This document shows, in pieces, positions 35,366 through 43,341 of a stretch of DNA of 64,000 nucleotides. Source of the DNA: UBA1351 sp965140555 (GTDB lineage Bacteria; Bacillota; Clostridia; Lachnospirales; Vallitaleaceae); NCBI GenBank assembly GCA_965140555.1, contig OZ223259.1:1426001-1490000 (forward strand), read 5' to 3'. A program made the translations under genes and the position numbers. Below the pieces are notes generated by a model that saw only the letters and a program-made list of their open reading frames with translations, searched no databases and had not been told where the DNA came from. Position 1 is the first letter of the stretch. The number at the start of each line of letters is the position of its first letter.

Positions 35366-37336
35366 TTATACTTGGAAAAATTCTACTTCTTCTTTCAATT
35401 CTATGGATAAGTCTTGAAGTCTTTTTGCTTCCTTTGCAACACTTTCAACGGATTCAAGCTGCTGTAAAACAGAAGCACTTACTTCTTCTGCTCCTGCCGC
35501 TGTTTCTTCTGATACCGATGAAATACTGGAAATTGAATCAACAATTAGCGCATTATCTGTGCTTAATGCTTCAACTGAATCATTAATCGATAGGATCGTC
35601 CTAGAAATATTATGAACTGAATCTGATATGCGGTTAAAGGCTTCATTCACGTTCGATACTGAAACAATCTGTTCTTCTGATACTCTCGTAACTTCACCCA
35701 TTAAACCAACTGTTTGGCTAACTTCCGTCTTTATACTATCGATAATATCACCGATGTCCTTAGCCGCATCACTTGACCCTTCTGCCAATTTTCTTATCTC
35801 CTCTGCTACAACTGCAAATCCCTTTCCATGTTCTCCGGCTCGCGCTGCTTCAATGGATGCATTTAAAGCAAGTAAATTGGTTTGTGCAGAAATAGAAGTT
35901 ATCGTATCAAGAATTTCCGATATACTTGAGGATTTTGATTCAAGTTCCTTAATGGCATCTTCTACCTTCTTTGTAGAGGCTTTACTCTCTTTTGAGGTTT
36001 TCTCTAACTCAGACATTTGCATTTTACTGGATGTATTAATCTCCGTTACTTGAGCAACTTCCGAGTTCATTTGTTGACTCTTTGATAGTAAACCTTTGAA
36101 CTTATCATCGAAGTCTTCTGTTAAGCGTGCACTTTTTTCTGCATCACTCGCTTGATCGGTTGCCCCTCTGGCAATCTCTTCAACAGCACTCGTAATCTCC
36201 AAAGATAACTCTTTGGTATTCGTTGCAACAGTATTCAATTCAATCGCTGCAGCATTCAAGTCATCGGTTACATTTTTAGATTTATCAAGAATGGTTCCAA
36301 TAGAAGCCATTGTTTCCACAAAATTCCTTGCCAAGAGACCAAATTCATCTTTTCTCTTTGTAATTTTTGCCGGCAATTGTATTGTAAGTATACCTTCTTT
36401 AGCTCTTGCCATTTGTTCTTGTATTCTTTCTAAAGGTTTTGTCACAGAATTCGCCAATATAATAGCTATAACTATTGCTATTACAGATGCTACTATGATC
36501 AAGAAAAAAGTCAATAAACTCATTTTTTCTAATGCCTCAAAAGCTTCATCTGAGGGTTGTTGAACCACTAGACCCCAACCGGTATTTTCAATAGATGTAT
36601 ACGCAGCAAGCTTTGCTTGCCCGTCATATTCATATACAGCGGTTCCTGTTTCTCCCCGAATAGCCTTAGCCACCGGCTCAAGTTCTGATATATCTTTTTG
36701 CTTCTCTACTGCTGACTGATCCGGGTGAGCGATAAGTATCCCTTTTGAATTAACAACATATCCATAACCTTTTTCACTTACATTTATATCGTTCGCTAGT
36801 TTGCTAATAAATGTTAATTCAATACTCGCCCCAAGTGTCCCAACGATCTCACCATTTTTTTTAACAGGGACTGCAAATACCACTATAGGTTTACCTGACG
36901 TTCCGGATATTAATACATCTGAATAATTATTTTCTCCCGCTATAGCTTTCTTAAAATAGTCACGGTCTGATCTATCGGATAAACTTCCGGCTGTTTTGTA
37001 TATTTGCATACCTGTTTTATCAGTAACGTTAAATTGAGATATAATTGCTTGGGCATCAAGCATTTCCTTGAGAAGGCTATCCATCTTTTCAGGTTTCATG
37101 CTTGTAACATCCTCTGTTCTGGATATTCCCATTATCGTTGATTCAATACTCTCCATATGAGCAGCCATTGTATTTTTTAAACCTTCAGCAATAGTCGCAT
37201 TTCTTGTGAATATCGATTCTTCTACCTTTTTACTTGTAATTGATAATGAAATAACAGATGTTACTACTAAGGGTATAAGTACTAGCAGCAATAAATAGAT
37301 TGTTAGCTTATAACGGTACTGATTTAACTTTTTCAT
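35366..37336 (-). CDS. Methyl-accepting chemotaxis protein, dCache type (paralogue 1)
   Basis: A 656-residue receptor. A first span (about 12-32) is followed by a periplasmic-side double-Cache sensor (about 38-275) with DRSDRDYFKKAIAGENNYSDV and the GWGLVVQQP end motif. A second span (about 278-300), a HAMP domain (VTKPLERIQEQMARAKEG) and a long signalling coiled coil follow. Its tip reads ISAQTNLLALNASIEAARAG, then GKGFAVVAEEIRKLAEGS. It ends EEVEFFQV. GAGGAG precedes the ATG. Its signalling half is almost identical to the gene at 37797, so recent duplication or gene conversion is likely. The ligand is probably a small organic molecule. Confidence 0.95.
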   Translation of the reverse strand: MKKLNQYRYKLTIYLLLLVLIPLVVTSVISLSITSKKVEESIFTRNATIAEGLKNTMAAHMESIESTIMGISRTEDVTSMKPEKMDSLLKEMLDAQAIISQFNVTDKTGMQIYKTAGSLSDRSDRDYFKKAIAGENNYSDVLISGTSGKPIVVFAVPVKKNGEIVGTLGASIELTFISKLANDINVSEKGYGYVVNSKGILIAHPDQSAVEKQKDISELEPVAKAIRGETGTAVYEYDGQAKLAAYTSIENTGWGLVVQQPSDEAFEALEKMSLLTFFLIIVASVIAIVIAIILANSVTKPLERIQEQMARAKEGILTIQLPAKITKRKDEFGLLARNFVETMASIGTILDKSKNVTDDLNAAAIELNTVATNTKELSLEITSAVEEIARGATDQASDAEKSARLTEDFDDKFKGLLSKSQQMNSEVAQVTEINTSSKMQMSELEKTSKESKASTKKVEDAIKELESKSSSISEILDTITSISAQTNLLALNASIEAARAGEHGKGFAVVAEEIRKLAEGSSDAAKDIGDIIDSIKTEVSQTVGLMGEVTRVSEEQIVSVSNVNEAFNRISDSVHNISRTILSINDSVEALSTDNALIVDSISSISSVSEETAAGAEEVSASVLQQLESVESVAKEAKRLQDLSIELKEEVEFFQV

Positions 37337-37796
37337 CCTATTCTCCTCTTTTTAGTTAAGTTAAACTGTAATTCCTAATGATAATAATACTCGCTATAAC
37401 TCTTGTCTTACAGTTTCTCATATAATGGAATATATATAATACCCAATAAATATGGCTAGCAAAAACACATATTATTAATTTTTTGTTAATTTTTTAATTA
37501 TTTTTTCATTTTTCACACTTCCTGGTCATTTTTTACCATTTTTCATTCTAAATCATCTATATATATGTATGATTTTTACATATGATCAAGTGTTCTTTTT
37601 CCTTTTCTTCGCACATGTCATTGACATCATGAAAGTGACATTCCTATGAATTTAACACTTTTACTAATTAGCTTATTGAGAACTTTGCTGCAATATAAAA
37701 ACAGCCACCGGACTATAATCCAGAGGCTGTTTCTCTTATTTTATACTTCTTGATATATAAAATCAATCCATTAGCCTATACTACAAACTATTGATT
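37337..37796. other. Intergenic region between chemoreceptors 1 and 2
   Basis: No gene is seen in these 460 bases. At 37445-37500 it shares a block with the leader of chemoreceptor 2 (39900-39965): AATACNNAATAAATATGG, then ATTAAT and GTTAA at matching spacing. This block is a candidate common promoter, perhaps of the SigD motility type, since the minus strand reads CCATATT where GCCGATA is expected. The rest is very AT-rich, followed by the terminator of chemoreceptor 2. Confidence 0.5.
37696..37735 (-). terminator. Terminator of chemoreceptor gene 2
   Basis: The same hairpin as at 35263: AAACAGCC...GGCTGTTT with the CTGGATTATAGTCC interior, then a T run after it on the minus strand. The match extends a few dozen bases on both sides, showing that the terminator was duplicated with the gene. 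Confidence 0.88.
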
Positions 37797-39767
37797 TTAT
37801 ACTTGGAAAAATTCTACTTCTTCTTTCAATTCTATGGATAAGTCTTGAAGTCTTTTTGCTTCCTTTGCAACACTTTCAACGGATTCAAGCTGTTGTAAAA
37901 CAGAAGCACTTACTTCCTCTGAGGCTGCCGCTGTTTCCTCTGATACCGATGAAATACTGGAAATAGAATCAACAATTAACGCATTATCTTTGCTTAATGC
38001 CTCTGCAGCATCCGTAATCGATAGGATCGTCCTAGAAATATTATGAACTGAATCTGATATTCGATTAAAGGCTTCATTCACATTCGATACTGAAACAATC
38101 TGTTCTTCTGAGACTCTCGTAACTTCACCCATTAAACCAACTGTTTGGTTGATTTCTGTTTTTATGCTTCCAATAATATCACCGATGTCCTTAGCCGCAT
38201 CACTTGACCCTTCTGCCAATTTTCTTATCTCCTCTGCTACAACTGCAAATCCCTTTCCATGTTCTCCGGCTCGTGCTGCTTCAATGGATGCATTTAAAGC
38301 AAGAAGATTTGTTTGGGCAGAAATGGTGGTTATGGTATCAAGAATTTCCGATATACTCGAAGATTTTAATTCAAGTTCCTTAATGGCATCTTCCACCTTC
38401 TTTGTAGAGGCTTTACTCTCTTTTGAAGTCTTCTCTAACTCAGACATTTGCATTTTACTGGATGTATTAATCTCTGTCACTTGAGCAACTTCCGTATTCA
38501 TTTGCTGACTCTTTGATAATAAACCTTTGAACTTATCATCGAAGTCTTCTGTTAAGCGTGCACTTTTTTCTGCATCATTCGCTTGATCTGTTGCTCCTTT
38601 GGCAATCTCTTCAACAGCACTCGTAATCTCCAAGGATAACTCTTTCGTATTCGTTGCAACAGTATTCAATTCAATCGCTGCAGCATTCAAATCCTCCGTT
38701 ACATTTTTGGATTTATCAATAATAATTCCGATGGAAGCCATTGTTTCCACAAAATTCCTTGCCAAGAGACCAAATTCATCTTTCCTCTTCGTAATTTTTG
38801 CCGGCAATTGTATTGTAAGTATACCTTCTTTAGCTCTTGCCATTTGTTCCTGTATTCTTTCTAACGGTTTTGTCACAGAATTCGCCAATATAATAGCTAT
38901 AACTATTGCTATTACAGATGCTACTATGATTAGAAAAATAATCAAAATACTCAATTTCTTTGATTCAGCAAAGGCTTCGTCTGACGGTTGTTGTACAATT
39001 AACCCCCAACCGGTATTTTCAATAGATGTATAGGCAGCAAGCTTTATATCACCTTCATAATCATACTCTGTTGTTCCTGTTTCACCGGAAATAGCTTTAG
39101 CTACCGGTTCAATCGTTGATACATCTTCTCGATTATCTACTTTTGACTGATCCGGGTAAGCAATAATTATTCCCGTTGAATCAACCGCATATCCATAGCC
39201 TTTTTCGCTCACGTATATAGAGTTCGCAAGTTCACTGATAAACGTCAACTCTATACTAGCCCCAAGCGTTCCGACGATCTCACCATTTTTTTTAACAGGG
39301 ACTGCAAATACCACTATAGGCTTACCTGACGTTCCGGATATTAAAACATCTGAATAATTGTTTTCTCCTGCTATAGCTTTCTTAAAATAGCCACGATCTG
39401 ATCTATCCGATAAACTTCCGGCTGTTTTGTATATTTGCATACCAGTTTTATCGGTCACGTTAAATTGAGATATAATTACTTGGGCATCAAGCATTTCCTT
39501 GAGAAGGCTATCCATTTTTTCAGGATTCATACTTGTAACATCCTCTGTTTTGGATATTCCTATTATCGTTGATTCAATGCTGTCCATATGAGCAGAAATT
39601 GTGTTTTTTAGACCCTCAACAATAGTTGCATTTTTGGTGAATATACCGTCTTCCACTTCTTTATTTGTTATCGATAAGGTAATAATAGATGTCACTAATA
39701 AAGGTATAAGCACTAGTAGAAATAAATAGATTGTTAGTTTATAACGATATTGATTTAATTTCTTCAT
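37797..39767 (-). CDS. Methyl-accepting chemotaxis protein, dCache type (paralogue 2)
   Basis: Same length (656) and layout as paralogue 1: span, dCache sensor, span, HAMP, coiled-coil signalling domain and the EEVEFFQV end. Differences concentrate in the membrane-distal half of the sensor after residue 180 (ANSIYVSEKGYGYAVDSTGIIIAYPDQS and the EYDYEGDIKLAAY segment), while the HAMP-to-tip region is nearly unchanged. That points to altered ligand choice with conserved output. GGAGGATGGG precedes the ATG. The leader carries ends of a family B palindrome that paralogue 1 lacks. Confidence 0.95.
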   Translation of the reverse strand: MKKLNQYRYKLTIYLFLLVLIPLLVTSIITLSITNKEVEDGIFTKNATIVEGLKNTISAHMDSIESTIIGISKTEDVTSMNPEKMDSLLKEMLDAQVIISQFNVTDKTGMQIYKTAGSLSDRSDRGYFKKAIAGENNYSDVLISGTSGKPIVVFAVPVKKNGEIVGTLGASIELTFISELANSIYVSEKGYGYAVDSTGIIIAYPDQSKVDNREDVSTIEPVAKAISGETGTTEYDYEGDIKLAAYTSIENTGWGLIVQQPSDEAFAESKKLSILIIFLIIVASVIAIVIAIILANSVTKPLERIQEQMARAKEGILTIQLPAKITKRKDEFGLLARNFVETMASIGIIIDKSKNVTEDLNAAAIELNTVATNTKELSLEITSAVEEIAKGATDQANDAEKSARLTEDFDDKFKGLLSKSQQMNTEVAQVTEINTSSKMQMSELEKTSKESKASTKKVEDAIKELELKSSSISEILDTITTISAQTNLLALNASIEAARAGEHGKGFAVVAEEIRKLAEGSSDAAKDIGDIIGSIKTEINQTVGLMGEVTRVSEEQIVSVSNVNEAFNRISDSVHNISRTILSITDAAEALSKDNALIVDSISSISSVSEETAAASEEVSASVLQQLESVESVAKEAKRLQDLSIELKEEVEFFQV

Positions 39768-39828
39768 CCCATCCTCCTTGCATCAAGACCAATTGTAGCT
39801 CATAATAACAACATTACTCATTATGTAT

Positions 39829-39887
39829 TTTGTCGGGCTAATCTTATAATGGTTACTTATGATTAGGGCATCAAAACTAAGTTTACC
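39829..39887. repeat. Outward-facing ends of palindrome family B
   Basis: TTTGTCGGGCTAATC (to 39843) matches the right end of family B, and GATTAGGGCATCAAAACTAA (39861-39880) matches its left end. They are separated by 17 bases with no 119-bp body. A similar right end is found 16 bases before copy 2 (51629-51644). The block sits in the leader of chemoreceptor 2, between its putative promoter and ATG. Confidence 0.6.
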
Positions 39888-40013
39888 TTAATCTACTTAT
39901 TATTATAATACATAATAAATATGGATAATATAAGCATATACTATTAATCTATCGTTAACATTTCTACTATTTTTAGTTTTTTTAAAGAATTTACATTTTA
40001 ATCACCCACGCCT

Positions 40014-42299
40014 CTAATCAAACCAGCCATTATATTTGACCAGTTCTTCTAAAATTCTTTGTAACCTCTGGGATTCTAAACTTCGGCTTATCTCCACATA
40101 GTGATCTATAAATAAGTCGTCCTCGTTTTGCCGATAGTTCGAAAATTCCTTTTCAAATAGCAATGTATAGAACGTTTTTAAGTCGGAATCATCTTTTTCA
40201 GAAAGCTTACTATATGCCTCCTCATAGCGCCCATCGTTCATCAGGTCAAAAAACTCATGAAAGTCATCTCGGTCTATATCCTCAAACTGCTCCTGATAAA
40301 AGGAACGCATGTCTTCAATATGATTGCCTAGTATTAAATAGGCATAGAATCGGTCTTCATCTTCTACACTATCTGCATAGTTCAGATATTCCTTAATTCC
40401 TTCTTCATATTGACCTAGCTTAATGAGTAATCGCCCTTTCACAAAGTGATTATACTGATCCACTTCATCTGGATTTGACTCCATCCTATGTTCCAACATA
40501 GTCAACGCCTCTTCATACCTGCCTGCATCTTCATAAAGATTCTGCAACTTCGATTCATAGAATCGCTCGTTAGGTTCTATATCTAGAAGCTTTTTAGCAT
40601 ACAGAATGGCTTTATCTAAGTCAATGCCGTCATGATGATAGCTGAATTCGCCATCATCCTCTTCATCATAATAGCCTTTTTCATAAAGGGATGTGAGTAC
40701 TTTTAATCCGTGTACACTTTGATGTTCTTCAAACCAATGTAATGCACCTTCCATATCCCCTTTTTCTATAAGTTTATCGCCTTCAGAGAGTTCCTCTCCC
40801 TCTATAAATTGACGGTAAAGGACAGATTCACTGAATATTCCATTACTGATACTGCTCTCTTGCTTTTCTTCTCTAATCATAACTCCCAGCGTGTACTCTC
40901 CTGACAAATACAAGGGTTCTAAGAAGTTCATTAATTGAAAATCATCCATCCCACCCATATAGGAATAACGGATGCGCATCTTATGACGAAGGGTTTCCAA
41001 ATCAATGCTCCCTCTAATTCTGCCACCAGGTAATCGTTCCATGTCCCCTTCATCTATATCAAAGTAATTATTGCTCGACCTAGAGTATTCCGATTTAGCG
41101 TAATCCAATGAAATCCGATACAAACGTCCGTCTTCATACATGGGGTCCACCATCTCATAATAGAGTCTGCCATCTTTTACTTCTGCTCCCTTGATATAGG
41201 CGGCATCGTTGAATGCATAATTCATTGTCGCTATGTTGTTATCAAACTCTATACCACTCCTGTTTACATCACATTGGAGCTGCTTATCATGGGCTAGTTG
41301 CCACGGAATAGCTATTCTCAAAAAGTTATCCCCTTCATAAGCCTCCAATTCATAATACCCATTCTCATCCGTCACTGCAAAATACCTGGAAATCTTGATC
41401 CCACCAAAAATATTGTCATTACTCTTGAGATATACAATAACCCCTTGTAGAGGCTGTTCATTATACGTTATGAATCCCTTAATTTTTTTATCCGAACTGA
41501 TAACACCACTATTCGGGACATCCCTTCTCGCTTCATCTTCTGACATAACCTCGCTATCTATCGTTTCTTCATCACTTGTACTTAACTCTTGGCTTGAATC
41601 CAAATAGTAGTTATCGCATATATTTGAATACAATGAGTAGATTTTTCGCTCTTCCTCTGAATAGGTGCCTACGTTATACTCCCTAGGAATACTCTCATTG
41701 TGTTGCAATGCATTAATAAACTCTGTCACTTGTTCTTGAATCAACGGATAATGATTCTGCATCTTCCCTATCTCTGTCATAGCCTCGTCAAGTTTCAACA
41801 AACTTAGTAAGTAGGTCGATTTTATGAGCCTGTATTCGTCCAATCGTAATGCCGATAACTTTGTCGTATCGATCTCATTTAGAATATTAATGGCTTCATC
41901 CGGAAGTTCTCCAAACCATAACATCAACGATACATTTATAGCATAATCATAAAATGCCTCATTTTTCTTCTCAGTTCCGGAAAATGTAAGATACTTCTCA
42001 TAGACTTCTTTTCCATCCTTATAGCTAACTTTACTCCCTGCTGCAAATCCTCCTCCATCACCCATAATGACAGGATTGTATATCGTTGTATTAATACCGC
42101 TAATAACGCTTTCCAATTGAGCATTAGCACTTTTTATATCTGTCACTTTCATATTTTCAATCAATTCCGAACTCAGATCTTTATTGACGAGTCCTAATGA
42201 ACGATATCCAAACAATTGAAGATTTCTAACGTTTATGATACCGATTATGAGAATTGCAATAATTATTAGATATTTAGCTTTGATTCTAATATACTTCAT
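40014..42299 (-). CDS. Membrane-anchored TPR protein with carboxypeptidase-regulatory-like domain
   Basis: The ATG at 42299 is chosen over that at 42317 because GGGGGAGGCT precedes it; it overlaps the end of the upstream gene by 14 bases. The 761-residue protein has one N-terminal span (about 5-25, YLIIIAILIIGIINV), so most of it lies outside. Helical repeats fill about 90-200. A beta-sandwich of the regulatory-like type (IKGFITYNEQPLQGVIVYLK to NGYYELEA, about 265-340) follows. At least four TPR units fill 515-761 (GDMEGALHWFEEH, AGRYEEALTMLEHRM, LGQYEEGIKEYLNYAD). The function is unknown; the operon suggests it reports an envelope state to the sigma factor. Confidence 0.75.
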   Translation of the reverse strand: MKYIRIKAKYLIIIAILIIGIINVRNLQLFGYRSLGLVNKDLSSELIENMKVTDIKSANAQLESVISGINTTIYNPVIMGDGGGFAAGSKVSYKDGKEVYEKYLTFSGTEKKNEAFYDYAINVSLMLWFGELPDEAINILNEIDTTKLSALRLDEYRLIKSTYLLSLLKLDEAMTEIGKMQNHYPLIQEQVTEFINALQHNESIPREYNVGTYSEEERKIYSLYSNICDNYYLDSSQELSTSDEETIDSEVMSEDEARRDVPNSGVISSDKKIKGFITYNEQPLQGVIVYLKSNDNIFGGIKISRYFAVTDENGYYELEAYEGDNFLRIAIPWQLAHDKQLQCDVNRSGIEFDNNIATMNYAFNDAAYIKGAEVKDGRLYYEMVDPMYEDGRLYRISLDYAKSEYSRSSNNYFDIDEGDMERLPGGRIRGSIDLETLRHKMRIRYSYMGGMDDFQLMNFLEPLYLSGEYTLGVMIREEKQESSISNGIFSESVLYRQFIEGEELSEGDKLIEKGDMEGALHWFEEHQSVHGLKVLTSLYEKGYYDEEDDGEFSYHHDGIDLDKAILYAKKLLDIEPNERFYESKLQNLYEDAGRYEEALTMLEHRMESNPDEVDQYNHFVKGRLLIKLGQYEEGIKEYLNYADSVEDEDRFYAYLILGNHIEDMRSFYQEQFEDIDRDDFHEFFDLMNDGRYEEAYSKLSEKDDSDLKTFYTLLFEKEFSNYRQNEDDLFIDHYVEISRSLESQRLQRILEELVKYNGWFD

Positions 42300-42579
42300 A
42301 GCCTCCCCCTTCTTCAATCACATAAATTGGATCATAATCTACCTGACGATTTCCAAACTCCATTACCGTCAAGAACATAATCAGGCTGACTGCGATAGCT
42401 GCAATAGGAACAGGTATCGTCACCTCATAGTTTAGTAGACGGCTTATCCAAGAAGCTTCCTTATTCTCTATTACCTTATTAAGTACATGCTTACTTCCTT
42501 CAAACTGTACTGAACAAAGTTCGTCATTAAGTAAGCGCTTCATCATACTCTTGTCTTCAGCATTCACTCTATTCTTCAT
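42286..42579 (-). CDS. Small single-span membrane protein, probable anti-sigma factor
   Basis: A 97-residue protein. Its cytoplasmic 50 residues are helical and charged (EDKSMMKRLLNDELCSVQFEG), followed by one membrane span (about 55-73, IPVPIAAIAVSLIMFLTVM) and a short outer tail. It overlaps the sigma gene by 11 bases and the TPR gene by 14, the usual arrangement for a sigma factor and its membrane-bound inhibitor. No zinc-binding HxxxCxxC motif is present. The assignment rests on size, topology and position. Confidence 0.6.
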   Translation of the reverse strand: MKNRVNAEDKSMMKRLLNDELCSVQFEGSKHVLNKVIENKEASWISRLLNYEVTIPVPIAAIAVSLIMFLTVMEFGNRQVDYDPIYVIEEGGGYEVY

Positions 42580-43111
42580 GGAATCCTTCCTTTCCTAAAT
42601 CAACCGCCAATTTATCTCTTGCTCTTTTGAGTCGCATTTTTACAGAACTCTTAGACACATTGATGATGTCACTAATCTCATTGATGGTCCATTCATTATA
42701 ATAATACAAAATAACCACTTCTCGACTTTTAGCATCTAGTCCAAGAATTTTATCTGATATCAGCTGTTTTTGGATGACTTGATTTTCAAATCCTTCCGAC
42801 TGCTTATCTCTATTCCCTTTCAGGTCTTTTTCAATCGCCTGAATGGACTCATATCTACCGGTCTTCAATTCATGTTTGTTTTTTCTAAGATACATCTTAC
42901 ACTGATTCATTATTATTCTATACAGATAGGTCTTATAGCTTGACTCCTGCCTGAAATAATCCATTGTATCAAAGAACTTAATGAATGTTTCTTGCGTCAT
43001 ATCTTCTGCTACCTGGGCATCTCCTAGATAAAGATAAGCACTCCGCTTCAAGTAATCACCATACTCCGTCATAAGATGTTCCAGTAATTCGATTTTTTTG
43101 TGCTGTTCCAT
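42569..43111 (-). CDS. ECF-type RNA polymerase sigma factor
   Basis: GGAGGGTATAAG precedes the ATG at 43111, so the 17 residues before it in the open frame are left out (180 residues). Region 2 reads YLKRSAYLYLGDAQVAEDMTQETFIKFF and YKTYLYRIIMNQCKMYLRK. Region 4 reads LDAKSREVVILYYYNEWTINEISDIINVSKSSVKMRLKRARDKL. The proteins encoded by the two overlapping genes downstream probably hold it inactive at the membrane until a signal arrives. Confidence 0.92.
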   Translation of the reverse strand: MEQHKKIELLEHLMTEYGDYLKRSAYLYLGDAQVAEDMTQETFIKFFDTMDYFRQESSYKTYLYRIIMNQCKMYLRKNKHELKTGRYESIQAIEKDLKGNRDKQSEGFENQVIQKQLISDKILGLDAKSREVVILYYYNEWTINEISDIINVSKSSVKMRLKRARDKLAVDLGKEGFHEE

Positions 43112-43261
43112 CTTATACCCTCCAAACAAGGTTCCCAATATCGCTCTTTTTATCCCTGTCATAACCTTTATACTTATTAGATGCAGTTAATCACCCTTTG
43201 GTCACATTTTTTTCTATAATCTATTCATATAATTACATGCGTCTCTCAACATTCCACGTAT

Positions 43262-43294
43262 AAAACAAACGGCTACCCATCCCACTGGATAACC
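43262..43294 (-). terminator. Terminator of chemoreceptor gene 3
   Basis: CGGTTATCCA and TGGGTAGCCG form a 10-bp stem (with G-T pairs) around GTGGGA, then TTTGTTTT on the minus strand. It differs from the hairpin shared by chemoreceptors 1 and 2. Confidence 0.85.
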
Positions 43295-43341
43295 GCTCAT
43301 CTATTACTTTTAGTACCTACATATGGCAAACAAGAATCTTT

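Noticed and set aside
35263..37735. Repeated hairpins considered as a CRISPR or REP array
   Set aside because: Only two to three copies, each just after a chemoreceptor gene, with T runs; they are duplicated terminators. No CRISPR array was seen anywhere in the window.
38599..39033. Plus-strand open frame of 144 codons opposite chemoreceptor 2, with matching frames at 36213-36563 and 44144-44539
   Set aside because: These recur only because the coding strand of the receptors is conserved; they lack ribosome sites and family features, and the opposite strand is clearly coding.
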